A stretch of DNA of 64,000 nucleotides from an uncultured Granulosicoccaceae bacterium (GTDB lineage: Bacteria > Pseudomonadota > Gammaproteobacteria > Granulosicoccales > Granulosicoccaceae): assembly GCA_938035525.1 (NCBI GenBank), contig CALHOI010000015.1:1-64000 (forward strand). The letters are read 5' to 3'. Both the position numbers and the translations under genes were made by a program. The notes beneath the pieces are model-generated. The model saw only the letters and a program-made list of their open reading frames with translations. It was not told the origin of the DNA and did no database searches. Below, piece after piece: positions 19,096 through 26,970 of this stretch (its first letter is position 1; each line of letters begins with the position of its first letter).

Positions 19096-19989
19096 TCATG
19101 CTTTGGGTTTTAGCACTTCTGTTAATGCACCCGCAATAATCAAGATAGTGCCGGCAAATTCTATCAGGCCAAATGGCTCACCCAATAATATTGCGCTGGA
19201 TATAACGGCAGCAATAACTTCAATAGTGAGTAAGAAACTCATCATTGCAGGTGGAATAACCGTAGCACCCCATAGCGTGATAGCCGTAACGGGTGCCAGA
19301 TAAAAAATAGCTAAAAGCGAGCACGCCAGCAGTAGCGGTTTCCAGTGCGTTTGCATGTGTGCTAAACCCGCGCTGATGGGTTCGTTAAGTAAAACCAGAC
19401 AAGCGACACTGACAACAGTGGCTCCTACATAACTTAATATGGTCATGGCGGGCACGCTGATTTTATTTGATGAAAACATCAGCGCCGAACCCGTGGACCA
19501 ACACAAACCAGCGCCAAGTGCCATCCAGTCTCCTAAAGCACCCAAGCCGTCCAGAGGTAACTCGCCTCTGAAAATAACGACGATACCCAGGAACGAAAAA
19601 AACAAGCCGAGCATGCTTTTTAATGTGAATACACGTTTGTAAAATAAGCATTCAATAATGGTGCTCCAAGCGGGAGCCAGGTAGAACAGTAAAACCACAC
19701 GGACAATTTCTGAGTAGGTCAGGGCTATTGCATAAAGTGTGAAAGCGATGCCAATGATCAGTGCGCCGAGAATATGTTGCCAGCCGATTTTACCAGTGCG
19801 TCCCCAGACCAACAGCGGAATCGAGGCTATCAGTCCGGACACGGAAAACAGTAAAGCCGTCCAGACACCAGATACCCCGAAATTTTCCAACGCTCGAACC
19901 GGCATCCAGTAGACACCCCACAACAGCGCGCTGGCACAGACAAGACCAACCGCTCGTGGAGATACTTTGCTTTGAATTGCAACTGGCAT
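19096..19989 (-). CDS. EamA/DMT family transporter
   Basis: A 297-residue membrane protein with about ten hydrophobic segments in two repeated halves, the layout of the drug/metabolite transporter superfamily. The repeat ends G-E-P-F-G-L-I-E-F-A-G are characteristic of EamA. The frame extends to 20100, but the first 37 residues are polar and not typical; the ATG at 19989 places the first helix at residues 12-30. Substrate unknown; relatives export amino acids or metabolites. It is convergent with the ABC ATPase gene. The region 19990-20280 upstream holds no recognisable gene. Confidence 0.8.
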   Translation of the reverse strand: MPVAIQSKVSPRAVGLVCASALLWGVYWMPVRALENFGVSGVWTALLFSVSGLIASIPLLVWGRTGKIGWQHILGALIIGIAFTLYAIALTYSEIVRVVLLFYLAPAWSTIIECLFYKRVFTLKSMLGLFFSFLGIVVIFRGELPLDGLGALGDWMALGAGLCWSTGSALMFSSNKISVPAMTILSYVGATVVSVACLVLLNEPISAGLAHMQTHWKPLLLACSLLAIFYLAPVTAITLWGATVIPPAMMSFLLTIEVIAAVISSAILLGEPFGLIEFAGTILIIAGALTEVLKPKA

Positions 19990-20280
19990 CAGGTCATTTT
20001 CATTTTTTACACACTCATAATCTGTAAAGCGTTGGTATACATCAGTACGGCACGTTCGCCATCGGAGCTGGCTGTCCGATTTGAAGGCCGAATAAGTCAA
20101 GAATAGCAGTATTACGCAGGCTATTTGTCAGTAGTTAACAATGGCGAGGCAAGTATCGAGTAGCAGCTGACCTAGTCGACACACAGTTTTACAACGCCAG
20201 GCCGGGTTTCTTAAGACACTATCAACAGGTAAATGTGTGATTGGAACAATCGATGAGCATGCTATTGGCAATCACAATCG

Positions 20281-21447
20281 ATGAACCCTACTGTGGACGA
20301 AACATCTAAGATCTGTCGTATGAACTTCACTTTAATAAGCACGTGCAATCTTGGCAGGCTGGCCGATACAAATTTGTTTAAGCCGGATGCCGGCAGGCGG
20401 CGTATTGTCGCGATGTCGCTCGCCCTAGTGCTAAGCTTATTGGGTGCCTCGTGTTCTTTTGGAGATGGGCCAGAGTTAGTAACAGAAGAAACCAGTGACG
20501 TAGCAGCTGAATCTGCTCAGTCTGGTACTGAGGCCTCGCAAATCAATGCAGATCAGAGCGTTGCAGATCAGAGCGTTGCTGATTCAGATTCAAACTCGTC
20601 TGATGAAGACAATGCCGCAGTAGAAAATGTTCCACCCGTTGCGAATCCTGATCTAGATGGCGGTGGCTCTGACACCGAACAGCTTACCACTGACAATAAC
20701 CCCATTGTCCGTATCCCTCGTACCGATACACTTAACGCGCCAAAAATTGACGGTCAAACCATAGACTACTTACCCGGTAGTCTATTGCTGGCCGGGGAAT
20801 GGCGCTTTGCAGCCCAATTTGACAGCGTTGGTAAAACCTTGGGTGTCAATCAGTTTATGTTTGGTGAGCCAGATAGTGATCGCCGCTCCTTCCATCATTG
20901 GGCGGCTATGCATGACGGCGTTTATCTTTACTTACTGGTTATCTCTGACGATGCAGGCATCCATTTTCAGGATACCAATGAAAGTCGTAAGCCGTGGAAA
21001 GATGACAGCATTGAGTTGTTTATAGACGGTAACCACAGCCTATTAAGTGAGTACGATGGTGTGGATGATTTTCATATGACCGTAAACCTGCTGTCATCCC
21101 CCGAGGTGATTAATAGCAGCTTCATCAACAGTCCACTTATTACGCAATCTGATGCGTCCGCTACATTGCCATCAGATTTGCTTTTTTCAACAGGTCCGCA
21201 ACAAGGGCCGTTGGGTGTTGATACAGGCAGAGGGCGTAAGGATATTTATGAGTTTCGAATTAAACTCAGTGAGCTGAATATCGTTGTGGATGCGCCTTTT
21301 GGAATTGAAATTCAAATCAATGACGATGACAATGGTGGAACACGTGACGCAAAGTGGGGATGGAATCACCCGCAGGGCAATGATTCGGCAAATGATCTTA
21401 CGTGGCAGAATCCGTCAACCATGGGTACGGCAGTGCTTTTACAATAG
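20281..21447 (+). CDS. Secreted protein with CBM9-like sugar-binding domain
   Basis: A 388-residue protein. Residues 40-60 (RRRIVAMSLALVLSLL then GASC) look like a signal sequence with a poor lipobox, so a lipoprotein is possible. A low-complexity acidic linker, rich in D, S and E, follows to about residue 140; it contains a 15-base direct duplication (ADQSV ADQSV). The C-terminal half resembles the CBM9/DOMON-like fold: NAPKIDGQ, H-D-G-V-Y-L-Y-L-L-V, W-K-D-D-S-I-E-L-F-I-D-G. Such domains bind sugars on the cell surface. The start is unsure: ATG at 20320 or 20404 would place the signal closer to the N-terminus. Confidence 0.65.
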   Translation: MNPTVDETSKICRMNFTLISTCNLGRLADTNLFKPDAGRRRIVAMSLALVLSLLGASCSFGDGPELVTEETSDVAAESAQSGTEASQINADQSVADQSVADSDSNSSDEDNAAVENVPPVANPDLDGGGSDTEQLTTDNNPIVRIPRTDTLNAPKIDGQTIDYLPGSLLLAGEWRFAAQFDSVGKTLGVNQFMFGEPDSDRRSFHHWAAMHDGVYLYLLVISDDAGIHFQDTNESRKPWKDDSIELFIDGNHSLLSEYDGVDDFHMTVNLLSSPEVINSSFINSPLITQSDASATLPSDLLFSTGPQQGPLGVDTGRGRKDIYEFRIKLSELNIVVDAPFGIEIQINDDDNGGTRDAKWGWNHPQGNDSANDLTWQNPSTMGTAVLLQ

Positions 21448-21532
21448 CTGAGTTCTTTCACAATAGCAGCTTGCGAATTTAGACAGAGCTGCATTTGTGA
21501 TTTGGGTAAGCTGCTGTAGGTTAGAGGTGCTT

Positions 21533-21826
21533 CTAGCCGATCTTTCGCCGTTGACCACTTGCCTTGGAAGTTGAGCCAAAAACAAAGCCAATTAAATTTG
21601 CCAGCACCGTTGGCATAACAAGATAAACCACCAGAACAGCAATGAAATACCATTTAAGGTAAATCAGATCCCACATTTTGTCGTTGCCATTCAAAAATGT
21701 AGCCATCATACCCACAAGCACATAGATGACACCTGCAATCATGGCAGAGACCATACCACCACCAACGAGGTTCCAGATAAAATCTGACGCACCACCATTG
21801 CGGCTGCTTTTTTCCGTGTTGCTCAT
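21533..21826 (-). CDS. Small membrane protein, unrecognised
   Basis: A 97-residue protein with three hydrophobic segments at about residues 20-44, 57-75 and 72-88, and a polar basic tail. I do not recognise a family. The start at 21826 is preceded by AAAGGA-like sequence on the minus strand, which supports translation. It stands alone between a convergent CBM9-like gene and the crotonase gene. Confidence 0.55.
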   Translation of the reverse strand: MSNTEKSSRNGGASDFIWNLVGGGMVSAMIAGVIYVLVGMMATFLNGNDKMWDLIYLKWYFIAVLVVYLVMPTVLANLIGFVFGSTSKASGQRRKIG

Positions 21827-21925
21827 GTCATTTCCTTTTACTGCTGTTCCCCGTTATCGTCGAATGCACTTGTTAAATTGAATGGTGGATGACCAGAACT
21901 ACGATCAGGTCTCAAAAAGGCCTGT

Positions 21926-22720
21926 CTATTCACCTGTAAAAACCGGCTTTCGTTTTTCATTGAATGCCAGAATGCCCTCCAGCCGGTCAGCAGTAGGAAT
22001 ACACTTATTGTAAGCTTCTATTTCGTAGTCCATTGCGTCTGACAAGCTCATCTGCATACCTGCATGGATTGCATTTTTTGCTTGTGTCACCGCAATCGGG
22101 GCATTGCTGGCTATATCAGTTGCAATATCAATGGTGGCGTCCTGGAGTTTGTCGCCAGGGTAAACTGCGTTTATCAGTCCCCAGGCCAGCGCTTGTTCAG
22201 CATTGAATATCCTGCCGCTTAAAATAAGTTCTTTTGCTCTTCGTTCGCCTACTGCGCGCGACAGCGTTTGTGTGCCGCCTGCACCTGGAATAATGCCCAG
22301 GCGAACCTCGGTTTGTGCGAATCGCGCAGCCTCTGATGCATAACTGAAATCCAGCGCGCTAGCCAATTCACAACCGCCGCCAAACGCACTGCCATTTATA
22401 GCCCCGATAGTGGGCAGTGGGCATTGAATAATGGCGCGAATCATTGTTTCGAATACGAGGTGTTGCGCTTGCCATTGTTGGTCGCTCATACCTTTGCGTT
22501 CTTTTAAATCTGCACCGGCGCAAAACGTTGTTTCTCCGGCACCAGTTAAAATGACTACTCGATACTGATTTTTTTCTTGCCTAAGCATTCTAAACACGTC
22601 AATTAAATCAGAGGCCATTTGAGTATTAAATGCATTCGCCGATTTGGGTCGATTCAGCATCACACGCACAACATGCTGATCAGGTAAGTCGATGGAAAGT
22701 GTGTCAGTCGATGAAATCAT
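21926..22720 (-). CDS. Enoyl-CoA hydratase/isomerase (crotonase) family protein
   Basis: A 264-residue crotonase. The oxyanion loops are seen in C-A-G-A-D-L-K-E (about residue 66) and GSAFGGGCELA (about 108). Both hydratase glutamates are present: E in GGGCELA and E in QTEVRLGIIPGAGGTQ. So it should hydrate an enoyl-CoA rather than only isomerise. It follows the PLP trans-sulfuration gene by 15 bases, and that pair is divergent from the DMSP lyase gene. Candidate roles are acryloyl-CoA hydratase (AcuH-like) or methylthioacryloyl-CoA hydratase (DmdD-like), but ordinary fatty or branched-chain acid breakdown cannot be excluded. Confidence 0.88.
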   Translation of the reverse strand: MISSTDTLSIDLPDQHVVRVMLNRPKSANAFNTQMASDLIDVFRMLRQEKNQYRVVILTGAGETTFCAGADLKERKGMSDQQWQAQHLVFETMIRAIIQCPLPTIGAINGSAFGGGCELASALDFSYASEAARFAQTEVRLGIIPGAGGTQTLSRAVGERRAKELILSGRIFNAEQALAWGLINAVYPGDKLQDATIDIATDIASNAPIAVTQAKNAIHAGMQMSLSDAMDYEIEAYNKCIPTADRLEGILAFNEKRKPVFTGE

Positions 22721-22735
22721 GTTGTGCTCGCGTGC

Positions 22736-23914
22736 TTAGGTGAATGCTTGTAATGCCTGGCGCAGGTCGTCAATTAAATCCTCTGCGTCTTCAATACCGG
22801 CTGAATAGCGAATCAGGCTTTCTGGTATGCCCATGGCTGCGCGCTCTTCAGCGCTGCATTCAACGTGACTCGTTGTGGCCGGAGGACCAATGGTTGTTTC
22901 AACTGCCCCCAGATTTGCCGCGGCATGGGCGTATTTTAATCGTGGAACAAACTGTCGAACAGCATCAAAGCTATTTTCACGCAACATGAAACTGAGCATA
23001 CCGCCGAAGCCTGTCATTTGCTGCTTTGCAATCTCGTGACCACTGTGTGATGGCAGCCCCGGATAAAATACGTGTTCTATGGCTTTGTGATTTTCCAGGA
23101 ATTGAGCAACTTGCATTGCGTTGTGGTTTTGCGCACGAATACGAAGCGCCAGTGTTTTCATTCCACGTAACAACAAATAGGCTGCCATTGGGTGTAGCGT
23201 AGCGCCATTGATTTCCCGGTAATGATAAATCTGTTTGATCAGGTTGTCCGGCCCGCATGCTACACCGCCCAACGCATCGGCGTGCCCGCCCAAGAATTTT
23301 GTTGCACTGTGCAAAACAATATCAGCACCCAAGCGCAAAGGCTGCTGGTTGATCGGTGTAGCAAACGTGTTGTCAACAATAACCGTTGCACCATTTTCCT
23401 TTCCAGCGCTGGCCAGTCGTTTTATGTCCATGACTTTTGTAGTGGGGTTGGTCGGGCTTTCCAGATAAAGTACATCGCAACCCTTGGCTATTTCAGTTTC
23501 TATCTGATTGTGATCAGTGGTGTCGCACAGGGTGACGTCGATATTGAACTTAGGCAGAAACTCAGTAAATAAGACGTTGGTTCCACCGTAGGTGTCTTTC
23601 ACTGACACAACACGTTGACCGGGTGCCAGTAGCCCAAACAGGGTGCTACTGATAATACCCATGCCTGTCGATGCGCTGGTCACGGCGTCAGCGCCTTCAA
23701 GTTGCTTTACCTTTTGTTCAAATGCGTGAACGGTTGGATTAGTGTTGCGACCGTAGATGTGGCCCGGCTTTTCGCCCAAAGCCACTTTTTGCCACTCGTC
23801 AACATCGTTATAGCCGAAGCCGACGCTGTGAACAACGGGCACTTGAGTCGCGCCTTGTAATAAATAAGTTTCTTCACCCGCCCAGATACATTGGGTGCTG
23901 TTCGAAATAGACAT
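22736..23914 (-). CDS. Cystathionine gamma-synthase family PLP enzyme
   Basis: A 392-residue trans-sulfuration enzyme of the Cys/Met metabolism PLP family. Landmarks: YGRNTNPTVHAFE near residue 55, the phosphate-binding S-T-G-M near 82, D-N-T-F-A-T-P near 180, and the PLP lysine in SATKFLGGHADALGG near 205. At the position where methionine gamma-lyase has its diagnostic cysteine (Y-G-C-T), this protein has Y-G-G-T, so classical methanethiol-forming MGL activity is less likely. Reactions to consider are cystathionine gamma-synthase, O-acyl-homoserine sulfhydrylase or cystathionine gamma-lyase. It is the first gene of a minus-strand pair with the crotonase and is divergent from dddP. Confidence 0.88.
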   Translation of the reverse strand: MSISNSTQCIWAGEETYLLQGATQVPVVHSVGFGYNDVDEWQKVALGEKPGHIYGRNTNPTVHAFEQKVKQLEGADAVTSASTGMGIISSTLFGLLAPGQRVVSVKDTYGGTNVLFTEFLPKFNIDVTLCDTTDHNQIETEIAKGCDVLYLESPTNPTTKVMDIKRLASAGKENGATVIVDNTFATPINQQPLRLGADIVLHSATKFLGGHADALGGVACGPDNLIKQIYHYREINGATLHPMAAYLLLRGMKTLALRIRAQNHNAMQVAQFLENHKAIEHVFYPGLPSHSGHEIAKQQMTGFGGMLSFMLRENSFDAVRQFVPRLKYAHAAANLGAVETTIGPPATTSHVECSAEERAAMGIPESLIRYSAGIEDAEDLIDDLRQALQAFT

Positions 23915-24063
23915 CGCGTAGTTGGTTCATAAATGGAAACGCCAAATTATCCCACACAAGTGTTATCTACGATGTCGCATAAAGGCCAGTTGTGTGACAG
24001 AAATACCTTTGGTTTGAAACAATGTAGGGCTACAATCGTGGTATACACGCGGCAGACTCGAAC

Positions 24064-24076
24064 AGGAGGTGCTCCT
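24064..24076 (+). promoter_or_regulatory. Strong ribosome binding site of dddP, within a small inverted repeat
   Basis: AGGAGG at 24064-24069 lies seven bases before the ATG at 24077 and decides the start of the DMSP lyase gene. AGGAG (24064-24068) and CTCCT (24072-24076) are complementary around a three-base loop, so the site could fold into a small hairpin. Whether that matters for translation is unknown. Confidence 0.7.
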
Positions 24077-25555
24077 ATGGGAGGCGACCAACTTAATAAA
24101 ATTGGCGACACTATCAGCAGCAATCCTATTGGCAGCTTAAGCAGCAGTGAGGGCAGTCACACTATTAGCAACGTGCATACTGGCTCCGGTACCAATACTG
24201 AGAATGCAACGCACGCAAGAGCGTACTGTGAAGGACGCAAGATCGACCCCAGTCGTGGTGCAACCCTGGCAGACGGCTCCCCAAACGACGACAACCGAGT
24301 TGAAATCGGCCCGACTCAGCTAGCATTTACAGAGTGGTCTGCAGCAGGACTTGAGCTGCCAAACTTACTGGCCATGCGTGAATATCGCTGGACGCGACTA
24401 ACGCAGCACATTGTAGATCGTGCTTACGGCGGTTTGCTGGTGTTTGACCCCCTGAATATTCGGTACGCAACTGACAGTACAAACATGCAGCTGTGGAATA
24501 CCCACAACCCGTTCAGGGCAGTGCTGCTATGCGCCGATGGCTACATGGTCATTTGGGATTATAAAAACTCGCCTTTTCTGTCCACGTTTAATCCACTGGT
24601 AAAAGAACAACGATCAGGTGCTGATCTGTTTTATTTTGACCGTGGCGACAAAGTGGATGTGGCTGCGGATAAATTTGCCAATGAAGTGCGTGTATTAATA
24701 GAAGAGCATGGTGGAAACAACAAACGCCTCGCTGTTGATAAAATCATGTTGCATGGTTTGCGCGCGCTGGAGGCACAAGGCTTCACGATTTGTGACGGTG
24801 AAGAAGTTACCGAGAAAAGCCGCTCTGTTAAAGGCCCTGATGAAATTCTTGCTATGCGTTGTGCTTCGCATGCGTGTGAGACATCGGTGCGTGTCATGGA
24901 AGACTATGCACGTACAAAGGTGCCAGTTCAAGATACATCAGAAGATGATATATGGTCTGTGCTGCATGCCGAAAATATCAAGCGTGGTGGGGAGTGGATT
25001 GAAACCCGGTTACTGGCATCCGGTCCAAGAACCAACCCATGGTTCCAGGAATGCGGTCAACGCATTGTACAAAACAACGAGATCGTCAGCTTTGATACCG
25101 ACCTAGTCGGCAGTTATGGCATCTGTGTAGACATCTCGCGCAGCTGGTGGATCGGTGATCAACCACCACCAAAAGCCATGATTGATGCCATGCAGCACGG
25201 GCACGAACACATCATGACCAACATGTCCATGCTTAAGCCCGGTGTCAATATTCAAGAATTATCGCGAGGCTCTCATACGCTTGAACCGCAATACCAAAAA
25301 GGCAAATACGGTTGCTTGATGCACGGTGTTGGTTTGTGCGATGAATGGCCACTGGTTGCTTACCCTGATCAAATGGTTGAGGGGGCTTACGATTACGAAC
25401 TGCAGGCAGGTATGGTGTTATGCGTAGAAGCACTTGTTAGTCCTGAGGCTGGTGACTTTTCCATAAAGCTTGAAGATCAAGTGTTGATAACTGAAACCGG
25501 ATATGAAAACCTGACCACGTACCCCTACGACCCGAGGCTGATGGGCCTTGAGTAG
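24077..25555 (+). CDS. dddP: DMSP lyase DddP (M24 metallopeptidase fold)
   Basis: DddP cleaves DMSP to dimethyl sulfide and acrylate. From residue 53 on (RKIDPSRGATLADG) the sequence follows the known family almost throughout, including RYATDSTNMQLWNTHNPFRA and KRGGEWIETRLLASGPRTNP. The five metal ligands are D340, D352, H416, E451 and E466. Y411 and the proposed catalytic D422 are also there; all seven keep the spacing I recall from the Ruegeria enzyme with an offset of 45. The frame opens at 23933, but the AGGAGG site supports ATG 24077 (492 residues). That still leaves about 45 extra N-terminal residues rich in S, G and N. It is divergent from a PLP enzyme and crotonase, and upstream of a TRAP importer. 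Confidence 0.93.
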   Translation: MGGDQLNKIGDTISSNPIGSLSSSEGSHTISNVHTGSGTNTENATHARAYCEGRKIDPSRGATLADGSPNDDNRVEIGPTQLAFTEWSAAGLELPNLLAMREYRWTRLTQHIVDRAYGGLLVFDPLNIRYATDSTNMQLWNTHNPFRAVLLCADGYMVIWDYKNSPFLSTFNPLVKEQRSGADLFYFDRGDKVDVAADKFANEVRVLIEEHGGNNKRLAVDKIMLHGLRALEAQGFTICDGEEVTEKSRSVKGPDEILAMRCASHACETSVRVMEDYARTKVPVQDTSEDDIWSVLHAENIKRGGEWIETRLLASGPRTNPWFQECGQRIVQNNEIVSFDTDLVGSYGICVDISRSWWIGDQPPPKAMIDAMQHGHEHIMTNMSMLKPGVNIQELSRGSHTLEPQYQKGKYGCLMHGVGLCDEWPLVAYPDQMVEGAYDYELQAGMVLCVEALVSPEAGDFSIKLEDQVLITETGYENLTTYPYDPRLMGLE

Positions 25556-25766
25556 TTGGTTTTATAGCAACGCTTGAGGAAGTGTGAAGCTGGTCGATCT
25601 GTCTGCATTTTCGTTCTTTTAGTGCTTTTGATGAATAGATAAGCATGTATTCGTTGGTTTAGTGTTGCGACTGAGGGTAATGTATTTAACTAAGCAACAA
25701 TTTCGTCGCTTTGCCAAGCTAAAAAAGATATGCTCCAAAAGGTTGATCTAACCCTTGGAGACATAC

Positions 25767-26813
25767 ATGAAGCTAGTTAAATCGCTGATAGCGCTGGGCT
25801 TGACAGTGGCGATCAGCTCCACCGCAAACGCCGCGGAAAACCTAACGGGAGAGACTGCGTCGCCTGGCGGCTCAATCCACTTATCTATGGTGCACTTGGC
25901 GGAAGCAGCAGCGGCTGCCGGCGTTGCCAATATTCAAGTAGCCGATGGGCAAACACTCACTAACTCAATACAAAACGTCGCGGAAGGCAAAACCGATATT
26001 GCGGGCACACCTTACATTTTACCGTTTCTGTTATCCAAAGGCCGCGGTCCGTACGCGAAGCTGGGTGAGGAGAAAGGCGCAGAGCTGGCTGATAATTTGC
26101 GCGCGCTTTACCCGGTTACCTTGGGTATCTTTGCGCTGTATGCGTTTGACTCAAAAGGTCTTGGTGGTTGGGATGACCTGGAAGGAAAAAATATTTACAA
26201 CGGCCCACCACGAGGTGCGGCTCTGAGTAATGCGCGCTCGCTTTTGCAGTTGGTTACCGGCCTTAAAGACGGTGATGGCTACAAAGGTATTCAGGTTAAT
26301 TGGGGGCAAGCCGTGAAAACCATCACCGATGGTTCGGCAGATGCAGTCGTGTTACCTATCTTGTTTCCGGACAGCCGAATTACCCAATCACTTGCATCGG
26401 GTAACATGACTGTGTGGTCGATACCAAAAGATAAGTACGAGTCTGAGCCACTGCAGAAATATTTGCGCGCGCCGGGTTCAGCTCCCTTTGAACTCGATGC
26501 TGCAGATGCCGGTTTGGGCGAAGGTGTAACACTGGTCACCGAAGACGGTACTTTCCGAGGGCTTGCTACCATTGGTGGTGATATTGTCAACAAGAATATG
26601 TCGTTCGATCTTGCTAAGGCATTGACTAAGGCCCACATTGACACGCTTGACCAGCTAAAGAGTAAAGCCCCATTTGCGCGGTACGCAGGTTATGGTGTTG
26701 TTGACTCGGTTAAATCCGGTATGTGCGGTCCCAACCCGCTGAAATATCATGCTGGAGCCGTGGCTGCTTGGGAAGAGGCCGGTTACACAATAGATGATTG
26801 TGCCAAACCTTAA
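25767..26813 (+). CDS. TAXI-family TRAP transporter substrate-binding protein
   Basis: A 348-residue periplasmic protein. The start ATG at 25767 has TTGGAG six bases upstream; it opens with a Sec signal peptide (KLVKSLIALGLTVAISSTANAA, cut near residue 23). TAXI features include GETASPGGSIHLSM near the N-terminus and G-K-T-D-I-A-G-T-P near 80. A pair of cysteines (CGPNP near 318 and DDCAKP at the end) may form a disulfide. It delivers ligand to the fused TRAP permease 157 bases downstream. The gene follows dddP by about 210 bases. The ligand is not known; TAXI proteins usually bind organic acids. Confidence 0.88.
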   Translation: MKLVKSLIALGLTVAISSTANAAENLTGETASPGGSIHLSMVHLAEAAAAAGVANIQVADGQTLTNSIQNVAEGKTDIAGTPYILPFLLSKGRGPYAKLGEEKGAELADNLRALYPVTLGIFALYAFDSKGLGGWDDLEGKNIYNGPPRGAALSNARSLLQLVTGLKDGDGYKGIQVNWGQAVKTITDGSADAVVLPILFPDSRITQSLASGNMTVWSIPKDKYESEPLQKYLRAPGSAPFELDAADAGLGEGVTLVTEDGTFRGLATIGGDIVNKNMSFDLAKALTKAHIDTLDQLKSKAPFARYAGYGVVDSVKSGMCGPNPLKYHAGAVAAWEEAGYTIDDCAKP

Positions 26814-26825
26814 GTTGATTTAATG

Positions 26826-26856
26826 GTGCCGGTTCTAATCCAGAACCGGTGCTTTT
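26826..26856 (+). terminator. Hairpin terminator or attenuator between TRAP binding protein and permease
   Basis: CCGGTTCT (26829-26836) pairs with AGAACCGG (26842-26849), extended by wobble and G-C pairs to 26826/26852, and is followed by TTTT. Located 13 bases after the binding-protein stop. Partial termination here would give more binding protein than permease, as is usual for such importers. Confidence 0.7.
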
Positions 26857-26970
26857 AATAGCACGTTTTATTGCACGTTTTTTCAATCGCACTGTTTTAA
26901 ATAGCGTTAGTTTGTTTGACGTTAGTGCTTTTATTGTTACCGCAAAAATCAGTATTAGCTATTTCTCTTT

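Noticed and set aside
22736-23914. Calling the PLP enzyme methionine gamma-lyase to complete methanethiol metabolism
   Set aside because: The diagnostic cysteine position is glycine, so only the broad family is supported.
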